From Planctomycetota bacterium (GTDB lineage Bacteria > Planctomycetota > SZUA-567 > H5-PLA8): a DNA stretch of 51,498 bases. A model generated the notes under the pieces. That model was not told the DNA's origin, searched no databases, and was given only the letters and a program-made list of their open reading frames with translations. The stretch spans positions 2,794-54,291 of the forward strand of contig JAPLOD010000717.1 of NCBI GenBank assembly GCA_026692735.1. The letters are read 5' to 3'. This document shows positions 37,649 through 46,189 of this stretch, one piece after another (the first letter of the stretch is position 1; each line of letters starts with the position of its first letter). The position numbers and the translations under genes were made by a program.

Positions 37649-38971
37649 ATGATTGCGAACCGGATCATCACCGTGGTGCTGTGCCTCGCCGCGACGTCGG
37701 CGACCGCGGCCAACGTCCAGAACCAGGATGAGGAGCTGGACATCATCGTCCGCGCCGACAAGATCCCGGTGCCGCCCACGATCATCAGCCAGGACAATTA
37801 CCTCCAGGTGATCGGCAAGAAGGCCGGCGAGGTGAAGGTGCCGTCGTACGCGGTCAAGGAGGTCATCTACGCCAACCGCGATGCGAACTACAGCGCCGCC
37901 CTCGAGAAGCGCGATGAAGGCCGCTACAGGCTGGCCGCGCTCTATTTCCGGAAGGCACTGGAGAACATGAGCGCCCAGAAATGGGCCGCGGAGTACTGCA
38001 ACTACGGCATCGGCGACGCCCTGTACCAGAGCGGCGACTTCAAGGGCTACAAGGGCAAGTCGGGGACCGAGTACGCGCCGCCGTCCCAGTACTTCCAGAA
38101 GGTGCTGGCCGCTAACCCCAAGTCCCGCTTCCTGCCCGATATCCTGGTGAAGCTGCCGGTGTGCCTGGCCGAGGAAGACAAGCTCGACGAGGCGGAGGCG
38201 AAACTCAAAGAGGCCGAAACGCGCATCAAGGCCTACCGCGATGAGACGATCAAGGTCCACACGGGCTTCGGCGAGATCGCCGACCGCGCCACCGCCCAAC
38301 TGGCCATCGCCGACGCGCGCCTGGCGAAGCGTAAGGCGAAGGACGGCAAGGCAAAATGGGACGAAGTCCGCGACAAGTGGAGCGCCGCCCGCTCCAAGTG
38401 CCTCAAGTTCCCCGAACCCCTCGCGGAGGCCGTGGACGGCGTCCTCGAAGCACTCTTGATGATGAAGGACTACAACGGCGCCCAGGCCGAGGCGGAGAGC
38501 GTCATCAGCAGGTACAAGACGGAAGGCGACACCAAGCTGCTGCCGATGCTCCCGGGCGCGTATACCGCGCTCGGCAAGGCCCATCTCGCCCAGGCCGTCG
38601 AGTTCAAGGGCCGCGGCGCGCAGATCCCCTCACGCACCAAGTTTTCTGAAGCGCGCTGGGCCTTCCTGCATGTGGTGGGGCAGTTCTTCGACAACGATGA
38701 GTATGTCGCTGGGGCGCACTACTTCGCCGGAATCTGCTGCGATGATCTTCGCGAGGTGGAGAGCGATGCCGGGGAACGGGCCATACGGCACTGGAAGCTG
38801 ATCGTCAGAAACTTCCCCAAGAGCGATTATCGGGCGCCTGCCGAGAAGGAACTGGCTCGCGTCGGCACGGCCGCCCCGGCGGCCCAACCGCAGCCGCCAG
38901 CGGAGGCTAAAGCCGAACCCAAGGCCGAACCCAAGCCTGAACCCAAGCCCGCCCCCAAGGCAAAGAAGTAA
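37649..38971 (+). CDS. Secreted TPR/coiled-coil protein
   Basis: Signal peptide MIANRIITVVLCLAATSATAANVQ; YSAALEKRDEGRYRLAALYFRKALENM...LAEEDKLDEAEAKLKEAETRIKAY; C-terminal KAEPKAEPKPEPKPAPKAKK tail. Confidence 0.82.
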   Translation: MIANRIITVVLCLAATSATAANVQNQDEELDIIVRADKIPVPPTIISQDNYLQVIGKKAGEVKVPSYAVKEVIYANRDANYSAALEKRDEGRYRLAALYFRKALENMSAQKWAAEYCNYGIGDALYQSGDFKGYKGKSGTEYAPPSQYFQKVLAANPKSRFLPDILVKLPVCLAEEDKLDEAEAKLKEAETRIKAYRDETIKVHTGFGEIADRATAQLAIADARLAKRKAKDGKAKWDEVRDKWSAARSKCLKFPEPLAEAVDGVLEALLMMKDYNGAQAEAESVISRYKTEGDTKLLPMLPGAYTALGKAHLAQAVEFKGRGAQIPSRTKFSEARWAFLHVVGQFFDNDEYVAGAHYFAGICCDDLREVESDAGERAIRHWKLIVRNFPKSDYRAPAEKELARVGTAAPAAQPQPPAEAKAEPKAEPKPEPKPAPKAKK

Positions 38972-39005
38972 CAGCAACGTCGGTTGGTAGTCTCGCCCCT
39001 GCCTG

Positions 39006-39029
39006 CCCCTCTCCCGACCGGGAGAGGGG
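39006..39029. terminator. Perfect hairpin between convergent genes, REP-like or bidirectional terminator
   Basis: CCCCTCTCCCG-AC-CGGGAGAGGGG (11-bp stem) between genes ending at 38971(+) and 39039(-). Confidence 0.6.
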
Positions 39030-39038
39030 AATTTGCTT

Positions 39039-40277
39039 CTACCCCCGCGCCAGCACCACCGCGGCGTTCGTGCCGCCGAAGCCATACGACGTCTTCAGCA
39101 CCGTTCTGAAGACGCCCTCCAGCGGCTTGCCGGTGGGAGTGCACAGGTCGCACGCGGGGTCTTTTTCGGCGGGGTCCAGCCCCAGGACCGGCGGCACCTT
39201 GCCGTCACGCATCGTCAGCACGGCGGCAGCCGCCTCGAGGATTCCGGCCGCCCCCATGCAGTGGCCGATCGAGCTCTTCACGCTGCACACCGGGATCTCC
39301 CGCCCCCGTGCGCCGAACACCGCGTGCACGGCTTTGGTCTCGATGGCGTCGTTATAGGGCGTGCCTGTGGCGTGCAGGTTGAGGTGCGCGATCTGGTCGG
39401 GCGGCACGCCCGCGTCCGCCAGCGCGGCACGCATCAGGGCCTGGATGCCGTGCCCTTCCTGTTCGGGTGCAGTCATATGATAGGCGTCGTTGTTCATCGC
39501 CCGGCCCAGCACCCGCGCGTACACTCGCGGCGCCTTCCGCGCGGCGGCGTGCGCGGCGCTCTCCAGCACCATCACGCCCGCGCCTTCGGAGAACAGCGTG
39601 CCCTTGCGGCGCCTGTCGAACGGACGGATGGTCTCCGGCGTGATGGCCCTCAGCGCCGAAAGCCCGGCATAGATGTACAGTGACAGCTCATCATAGCCGC
39701 CCGCCAGCGCGACCGCCGCCCGCCCGCGGCGGATTGCATCGCACGCCAGGCCGATCGCCGCCGTGCCCGAGGCGCACGAGAGCGAATGGCTGACGTGCGG
39801 GCCGACAAGGCCGAAGCGGCCCGCCAGCGCCTCCCCGGCCACTCCGAAAAGGTAGCCGTCCAGGCTCGCCTTCGAGATATCCCCGCGGCCCTCGACCAAA
39901 GCCGTTTCCGCGACGGACATGCCGCCGAAGTTCGTCCCCGTCACGATGAACGCGCCGCGCATGCCCTCGTCGCCCGCCACTCGCGCCGCGATGTCGTCGG
40001 CGCCGCTCTCAGGCGGCAGGTCCAGGGCGTCGCGGAGCGCTTCATCGGCGGCATCCAGCAGCATCCGCACAGCGCGACTGGGCACGGCGGGAGCGGAGGC
40101 TGGCGGGTATCCGGCAACGGTCCCCGCGAGCGGATTGCGGAACATCGAGGCGTCAAACAGGTCCACCGGCCTGAACGCGGACCGGCCCTCCAGAAGACCG
40201 GCCCACAGCGCCGCCGTCCCGCGGCCGTGCGGCGAGATACAGCCCAGCCCGGTGATCACGACCTCAGGAAGTGCCAT
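39039..40277 (-). CDS. Beta-ketoacyl-[ACP] synthase (KAS I/II type)
   Basis: VVITGLGCISPHG, SLSCASGTAAIGLACDAI (active Cys), NLHATGTPYNDAIETKAV and SSIGHCMGAAGILEAAAAV (two active His). Confidence 0.93.
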   Translation of the reverse strand: MALPEVVITGLGCISPHGRGTAALWAGLLEGRSAFRPVDLFDASMFRNPLAGTVAGYPPASAPAVPSRAVRMLLDAADEALRDALDLPPESGADDIAARVAGDEGMRGAFIVTGTNFGGMSVAETALVEGRGDISKASLDGYLFGVAGEALAGRFGLVGPHVSHSLSCASGTAAIGLACDAIRRGRAAVALAGGYDELSLYIYAGLSALRAITPETIRPFDRRRKGTLFSEGAGVMVLESAAHAAARKAPRVYARVLGRAMNNDAYHMTAPEQEGHGIQALMRAALADAGVPPDQIAHLNLHATGTPYNDAIETKAVHAVFGARGREIPVCSVKSSIGHCMGAAGILEAAAAVLTMRDGKVPPVLGLDPAEKDPACDLCTPTGKPLEGVFRTVLKTSYGFGGTNAAVVLARG

Positions 40278-40286
40278 CTGACCGGC

Positions 40287-42104
40287 TTACTCCACATCCT
40301 TCACGCAGCGGAAGCCCAGGTAGGAGGCGCTGGTTTCCGGAGGAAGGTATTGCACGCTGGTGCAACGCGCCAGTTCCGCGGCGCTGTCCAGGTAACACGA
40401 GCCTTTCACCGCGCGGCACAAGCGTTCGCCCGCCCGTCGCGCGCTCGAAGTCCACTGGAGCACGTTCCCGACCATGTCGCGCACGCCGTAGGGACTCGCG
40501 CTCTGCGGATGGCTGCCAACCGGCGCGGTGCCCGGCACGTCGCGCGGCTTTCTCTTCGTGCTCTCGCCGCCGGTGCGCAGGCGCACACGGCCCGGCTTGA
40601 AGGTGTTGCCGAAGGGGAACTTGCGGCCGTCCGCGCCGCGCGCCGCTTTCTCCCATTCGTACATCGTGGGCAGCCGCTTGCCGTGGAACTCGGCGTACTC
40701 GTTGGCCTCGTACCACGTGACCTGTGTCACCGGATGGCGGTCATACTGCGGATCTCTGGAACCGGGACCGCCCCGCCGCGGCGCCCGGCAGACCGCGCTC
40801 AGAAACGCCTTGTACTCGCCCTCGGTCACCGGGCAGGTGTCAACCGCGAACGCGCGCAGAGTGCGCGGCACCTTATGCTCACCCGACAGGAAACTCCCCG
40901 CCGCAACCAGGACCATGTTCTCAAGCTGGACCGCGGTACGCCCGCCTGACGCGCCCGCGCCGGGCCCGCGTGTCGTACGGCCGCCCCCCGCCCTCACCGC
41001 GGAAGCAACCGAGCCCAATGCCAGGCCCGCGGACTCCGCCGGCGCGGCGCTGTGTTCCCCGCAACAGGGACACGCCGCGCCGCCCTGGTCCGGCACAAGC
41101 ACAAAGCCGCATCCCGGACACGGCGCGCCCGCCTGCGCCCAGGGCAGTGCGCGCAGCGCCTCCAACGAGTCCCGCAGTGCCGCCGCGGACAAACGCTGCG
41201 CGGGCGTCTTGTTCAGGCAGGCGGCGACGATGCTGCGCAGTTCGGCCGGCACCCGCGCCGACGCCGGGTCGTCCAGGAACTCGCGCGCGGGGTCACGCCT
41301 GCCGGCGGCCCATTCGGCCGCCGCTGCCCATCCCACTTGCGCTGACTCCGCGCCCCCGACGCCGACCCCCAGGAGGAATGCGGCCAGGCGCCCGGCGCTG
41401 AAGACGCACGCGGCTGGAGTGGCCTCCTCGTCACCGTACAGTTCCGGCGCCAGGAAGTCGGCCCACGGGAGCGGCTGGTACGGAGACGGCGGGTCCGGCA
41501 AACCGGGGCAGAGCGCCAGTTGCGCGTTGTCGCAGCGAAGCCCGATCATCTCCGGGTTGAGGTTCCGCGCGAGCGCTCGCCACACGCCGCTCAGGAGCGG
41601 GCTGGCCTGGAGCGGGCCCTCCAGGACCTCCAGCAGTTCATGCAGCGCGGCGGCGAAGTGCGCCAGGACAGGGACAGCCGCGGGCGCGGCCAGCGGCCCT
41701 GTCGCGGGCACGAATTCCGCCAGCGTCAACGCCGCGGGCACGGCCACGATCGCCATCCCATCCCGGACAGGGTCGCCAACCCATGACAGGTGTCCCAGCG
41801 CCGGCAGCTCCCGGAATGTCTCCAGCGGCGCCGCAGCGCCGCGGGCCGCGCGCCGCCGGCTTGTGGGCGCGGGAGTATGGGTTGCGCGCAGACGGATGGC
41901 CGCCCCCAACGCGGCAAGCAGCTCCGTCACCGGCGCAGCGTGCAACCGCCTTTCGAGCGGCACCAGCAGGAAACGGGAGGCTTCGCCGCGCGCGCCGGCG
42001 GGTGGCCCGTGGAGTGGCACCAGCCATGCTCCCCCCACGCCGCCCGCCACACTCTCAACGCGGTAGCGGTTCCACAAGCGGTCGCCGGGAAGCAGGTTCA
42101 GCAT
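40287..42104 (-). CDS. Degenerate protein kinase-like domain + zinc ribbon + formylglycine-generating-enzyme (SUMF1)-like domain
   Basis: C-terminal FAVDTCPVTEGEYKAFL...PVTQVTWYEANEYAEFHGKRLPTMYEWEKAARGADGRKFPFGN...GVRDMVGNVLQWTS...GFRCVKDVE; middle CPGCGFVLVPDQGGAACPCCGE; N-terminal kinase-like NRYRVESVAGG...PAELRSIVAACLNKTPAQRLSAAALRDSL without HRD/DFG. Confidence 0.8.
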   Translation of the reverse strand: MLNLLPGDRLWNRYRVESVAGGVGGAWLVPLHGPPAGARGEASRFLLVPLERRLHAAPVTELLAALGAAIRLRATHTPAPTSRRRAARGAAAPLETFRELPALGHLSWVGDPVRDGMAIVAVPAALTLAEFVPATGPLAAPAAVPVLAHFAAALHELLEVLEGPLQASPLLSGVWRALARNLNPEMIGLRCDNAQLALCPGLPDPPSPYQPLPWADFLAPELYGDEEATPAACVFSAGRLAAFLLGVGVGGAESAQVGWAAAAEWAAGRRDPAREFLDDPASARVPAELRSIVAACLNKTPAQRLSAAALRDSLEALRALPWAQAGAPCPGCGFVLVPDQGGAACPCCGEHSAAPAESAGLALGSVASAVRAGGGRTTRGPGAGASGGRTAVQLENMVLVAAGSFLSGEHKVPRTLRAFAVDTCPVTEGEYKAFLSAVCRAPRRGGPGSRDPQYDRHPVTQVTWYEANEYAEFHGKRLPTMYEWEKAARGADGRKFPFGNTFKPGRVRLRTGGESTKRKPRDVPGTAPVGSHPQSASPYGVRDMVGNVLQWTSSARRAGERLCRAVKGSCYLDSAAELARCTSVQYLPPETSASYLGFRCVKDVE

Positions 42105-42119
42105 AGGCGCAAGCCGGTC

Positions 42120-43016
42120 TCAAGGCACAACTTCGATATCGGCAAACTTCTTGGCGGCAAGCTCGCGGACAGCGGCCAGGCTGTCGGCCAGGCGCGTGTA
42201 GAAATCCGCCTCCTGGCCAGCCCGCAACGCAACGTCCACATACGACATAACCAGGGCCTTCTGCTCGTTCACATCCAGTGTGCCGTCGGCGTCCTTGTCA
42301 AAGCCCTTGATCCGGTAGCCCCTTCCCTCCGTGGCCCCGCGGCCCCCGCGGATCGCCGTCGCGGCGTTCGGCGGCAGGTTGCCGGCCTGCTCCAGTTCCT
42401 CGGCGGTGATGAACCCGTCTCCATTGGCATCCAGGTCCTGGAAGAGGCGCTGCGCGGCACTCACTATCGCTGCGACATCGTGGTATCTCTCCCCGCTCAG
42501 CTTGCCGTGGACATCACGCTCAATGCGCGCCAGTGTCTCCGAGATGTCGGTGGCCAGAGCTTGCTGCGTGCGGCGGACATCGGCAGCCACGCGGAAGGTC
42601 ACGATCTCCGGAACCTGGAAGTCCAGCTTGACGTGCACCGGCGCGCGCGCTTCGGCTGCGCCTGCCCCCTCGCCCACGGTGCCCCAACTCCGGTTGAAAC
42701 GCGACTCGCGCCGCGCCCGGTCCTCTTCGGCCGTGAGCCGTTCCTGCTCGTCCTTCTTGACCTGCTTCTTGATGTCCTCCAGCTCCGCCACGGCCCTCTT
42801 CTCCTTGCTCTCCATCAACGCCTGGATCCACTGGCTGATCCTGGCCGCCTCAGTAGCGCCGTCCTTGAGGATGACGGTGCGCGACGGCACGCGCGGCAGG
42901 CCCGCCAGGGCCGCCCTCCTGTCGCTGTCGGCATCGGCTGGCTCGGCCCCGCGCAGAGCGGAGTGGGCGAGCAGTGCGCCAACGGTCACACACACGAGGA
43001 AACGGATGGAGCGCAT
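42120..43016 (-). CDS. Secreted EF-hand domain protein
   Basis: Signal MRSIRFLVCVTVGALLAHSALRGAEP; DLDANGDGFITAEELEQ and FDKDADGTLDVNEQKAL EF-hands. Confidence 0.85.
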   Translation of the reverse strand: MRSIRFLVCVTVGALLAHSALRGAEPADADSDRRAALAGLPRVPSRTVILKDGATEAARISQWIQALMESKEKRAVAELEDIKKQVKKDEQERLTAEEDRARRESRFNRSWGTVGEGAGAAEARAPVHVKLDFQVPEIVTFRVAADVRRTQQALATDISETLARIERDVHGKLSGERYHDVAAIVSAAQRLFQDLDANGDGFITAEELEQAGNLPPNAATAIRGGRGATEGRGYRIKGFDKDADGTLDVNEQKALVMSYVDVALRAGQEADFYTRLADSLAAVRELAAKKFADIEVVP

Positions 43017-43099
43017 GTTGGTTGTCCCCAAGCCAAGGACGTGCCTAGTGTCGTGTATCTTGCCGGGATGTCAATGTGTTTCACCCACAAGTGGCCCCG

Positions 43100-44014
43100 T
43101 TACTGGTTCTCACGAGACGGTGCGTCGGCATCGGACGAATACGGGAACGACGGCTCGGTGTCCCATCCGAGCGCGCGGTCGGGCGCCAGGCGGTTGGCCC
43201 CGCAGGCGCGCAGCACGTACTTGATCATGGTGTTGCTGTTCTGCGCCGGCTTATATGCCGGGCCGCCAAGGCCGACGTTGTGCGTGCCCGTCCCACCCGT
43301 TCCCGGATCGCCGGGCTTCGCGTTCTTGGCGCCGTACTTCCGTATCTGCGCCTCGACTTCGCGGTAGTCGCACGGGACTCTCTCGTCCACGGCAACCACG
43401 ATCGGTTGCCCCTTGTTGTCCTTGTCGCGCGGAACCCGCCCTGGAACGATGAAGATGCCGTACGCTTCATACGCCGTGCCCGGGAACTCGCCGCCGCCCA
43501 CACGGTACGCCTCCGCCTTGGGCGCAAAGTACCTGGAGCGCAGTTCTCCGTGGAACCATTCGCCGTTCTCGGTCCGCCATTCAAGCGCGCAGTGCACCGA
43601 GTCCTCGTGGTCGCGGAACCACTGGCGCCAGCCGGCGAAGGGCGGGAACGGCAGCGGCGGCACGATGGGCCGGTATCGTCTGGCGACATCCGTCTTGACT
43701 GCGACCAGACGCACTTGCGGCTTCCCGTCGTCGGGCTCGATGAACACGGCTGACAACGCAGCCGAGTCGCCCGCCGCCTGAGTTGCCGCTTGTTTCTGCG
43801 ACACGTCGGCCGGCGGCGTGCCCGACCCCTTGCCCTCCGCCGGGCCGTTGGGGGCAGGTTCCGGCGCCGCCGCCAAGGCGTCCTTGTCCTGGGCCTTAGC
43901 TGCTGACAACACCACGCAGCATGCGGCAAGGAGCCCGCAGGCGACGCTCATGACAGTGCGCTTCCCAGACCGACCGAAGCCCAAAAACAGTAACCCCGCA
44001 AACAGAGGATTCAC
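43100..44014 (-). CDS. Secreted hypothetical protein
   Basis: MNPLFAGLLFLGFGRSGKRTVMSVACGLLAACCVVLSAAKAQ...; no recognised family. Confidence 0.65.
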   Translation of the reverse strand: MNPLFAGLLFLGFGRSGKRTVMSVACGLLAACCVVLSAAKAQDKDALAAAPEPAPNGPAEGKGSGTPPADVSQKQAATQAAGDSAALSAVFIEPDDGKPQVRLVAVKTDVARRYRPIVPPLPFPPFAGWRQWFRDHEDSVHCALEWRTENGEWFHGELRSRYFAPKAEAYRVGGGEFPGTAYEAYGIFIVPGRVPRDKDNKGQPIVVAVDERVPCDYREVEAQIRKYGAKNAKPGDPGTGGTGTHNVGLGGPAYKPAQNSNTMIKYVLRACGANRLAPDRALGWDTEPSFPYSSDADAPSRENQ

Positions 44015-44112
44015 ATAGTGATTATATCGCCAAAACCACCGTCAATTTCCAGCGGAATTAGGGCTTGCGGGAAAGTAAACCCTTAAGCGGGGTCGCGGCC
44101 TAGCCTGGACTA

Positions 44113-44219
44113 TTCACCGCAGAGGCACAGAGGACGCAGAGTGAAATGATGAACACAGGGCTGTTTCCCATGTACTTCCCTGCTGTTCTCTGCGCTCTCC
44201 GCGTCTCCGCGGTGAATAA
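44113..44219. repeat. Inverted nonamer-type repeat (TTCACCGCAGAGGCACAGAGGACGCAGAG ... CTCTGCGCTCTCCGCGTCTCCGCGGTGAATA)
   Basis: Left arm ~44113-44141, right arm ~44188-44218, imperfect inverted copies with internal ~9-bp period. Confidence 0.85.
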
Positions 44220-44225
44220 TGCGGG

Positions 44226-45590
44226 CTAGAAGTCAAGCTCCCCCGGCCGGGCCTCGGCGCGGGGCTTATGCTTGTTCTGTTCTTCCTTGTTCAGGTAGAG
44301 GTCCAGCATCTTCCGGGCAATTTTACGTTTGCCGGACGGCGCATCCGGAAACTTCGATAGATAGGCCGCCCAGGCGTCCGCGCCCGCCGCCGGAGCGGCG
44401 CGGAATGCGTCCTCCATTTCCAGCAGCCTGGTGAATTCGGCCGCCTCGGCGCCATCAACGGTGACGGGCCCGCTTGGCGTCGCCGCCGCCGGCGCTTTGC
44501 CCGGCGCGGGTGCCGCAGCCGGCTTGAAGCCCGCGAACCACGTGACCACATGCAGCAGCACGAACACCAGCAGCGCCGTCGCCGCAGCGGAAGCAAGCGC
44601 CACGACCAGCGCGCGGCGCAGGGGCGCCAACCTTCCACGCCGGCGTCCCGCCTCCTGGCTCCCGACCGCGAATGCCCGGCTCGCGGAAGACGGCAGCATC
44701 CGCGGAACATCCGGCGCGCCTGGCACCTGCCGCTTCTCCAGCGCCTCCGCCACCTCGAACGCCGCTTTTGCGGACTGAAACCTGTGCTCGGGCTCCCGCG
44801 CCATGAGCGTCTCGACGAAACTGACAAATTCCTCCGAGAGATCGGGCCTGCACTTGGCCAACGGGACGGCCGCTTCGGTCAGATGCCGCGACATCACCGC
44901 CAGCGGACTGCCTTTCTCAAACGGCGTCTGCCCCGTCGTGGCCACGTACAGAGTCACGCCCAGCGAGTAGAGATCGGAACGCGGATCGGCGTAACAGCCG
45001 CGGATCATCTCCGGCGCCATGAAGTGCGGAGTGCCGATGGGCCGCGAATCCAGATGCGGCGAGAAGAACGCGGTCTGGCAACTGGCCAACCCCAGACCGA
45101 TGACGCGCACGCCTCCGTTGGTCTCCAGGAGGATATTCTTCGGCTTCAGGTTGCGGTGGCAGATGTCCCGCGCGTGCAAGGCGGCCAGCGCGCGCAGCAC
45201 CTGCGTGGCCAGGCGGGTGGCGAATCGCTCGTCGCTCGCGCCGACTTCTGCCAGGTGCTGCTGCAGCGTCTGCCCCGTGACGTATTCCAGCGACGCGAAA
45301 TGAAAACCGTCCACGGTGCCGGTGTCGTAGAGCGTCAGGAGATTGGGATGCGACACTTGCGCGTACACGTACGACGCGCGGTTGAACCGCTCCAGTGCCA
45401 CGTCCGTGGGCGGCGGCCACTCAGGCAGGATCTTCAGGGCGACGATGCGACCGAGACGATCCTGCCGTGCTCGGTAGATCGAGCCGCAGGAGCCGTCGTG
45501 GATGAGCTCCAGCATGGTGAAACCGGCCACGCGCGGCGGCTTGATGTGCAGCCCCGAGTCGCTGGAAAGGTTGGGGTGGATGCTAGGCAT
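44226..45590 (-). CDS. Membrane-anchored Ser/Thr kinase-like protein, probable pseudokinase
   Basis: Kinase fold motifs VALKIL, ICHRNLKPKNILL, VRVIGLGLAS, GTPHFMAPEMI, DLYSLGVTLY; TM LVVALASAAATALLVFVLLHVVTWF. Catalytic HRD Asp replaced by Asn, DFG replaced by GLG. Confidence 0.88.
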   Translation of the reverse strand: MPSIHPNLSSDSGLHIKPPRVAGFTMLELIHDGSCGSIYRARQDRLGRIVALKILPEWPPPTDVALERFNRASYVYAQVSHPNLLTLYDTGTVDGFHFASLEYVTGQTLQQHLAEVGASDERFATRLATQVLRALAALHARDICHRNLKPKNILLETNGGVRVIGLGLASCQTAFFSPHLDSRPIGTPHFMAPEMIRGCYADPRSDLYSLGVTLYVATTGQTPFEKGSPLAVMSRHLTEAAVPLAKCRPDLSEEFVSFVETLMAREPEHRFQSAKAAFEVAEALEKRQVPGAPDVPRMLPSSASRAFAVGSQEAGRRRGRLAPLRRALVVALASAAATALLVFVLLHVVTWFAGFKPAAAPAPGKAPAAATPSGPVTVDGAEAAEFTRLLEMEDAFRAAPAAGADAWAAYLSKFPDAPSGKRKIARKMLDLYLNKEEQNKHKPRAEARPGELDF

Positions 45591-45764
45591 CAGGGCTTAT
45601 CCCCACCACGTAGCCCGGTTAACCTGCCTTGCGGCTCGCACTTCGGGCATCGCGCCCGCTGACGACCCGCTGCTACTACAAGTCTACCCGCAAGAACCTT
45701 ATGAAGCAAGGTTTTATGTGAACTGAGAATCTGCCATCTTCGCCCTTGGCAAGGGGGCGCTGAA

Positions 45765-46094
45765 ATGGTAAAAGACACGGACATGAGCATTTGTGTGAAC
45801 CATACCAACCGCGCGGCGACTGCCCGCTGTGTCACCTGTCACAAACCCCTTTGCGCTGAATGTATCGTCAAAGTCAAGGGGTCCACGTACTGTTCCCAGA
45901 CATGCGCGGACAACGCCGCCAGGTTCAACGCCGGCTTCCGCCCTGAACGCGGGCCGGGCTTGTTCGCGAGCATCAAGAACCTGATCGTCTCCCTGGTCGG
46001 CCTGGCGATCGGGCTGGCCGTTCTCGTGGGCATCGGCGCCTACGTGCTGAACATCGGGTTCTGCCAGAAAATCATCAAGATGCTTGGTCTGTGA
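45765..46094 (+). CDS. B-box-type zinc finger + TM small protein
   Basis: SICVNHTNRAATARCVTCHKPLCAECIVKVKGSTYCSQTCAD then hydrophobic LIVSLVGLAIGLAVLVGIGAYVL. Confidence 0.8.
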   Translation: MVKDTDMSICVNHTNRAATARCVTCHKPLCAECIVKVKGSTYCSQTCADNAARFNAGFRPERGPGLFASIKNLIVSLVGLAIGLAVLVGIGAYVLNIGFCQKIIKMLGL

Positions 46095-46189
46095 ACGCGA
46101 GGCACACGGTGTAACTCATAATTTGTAAAGAGGTTACACGTTCTACCTCAAGCCGTATGCTTCGCGTGTTACGCGATGCATCGTACGTG

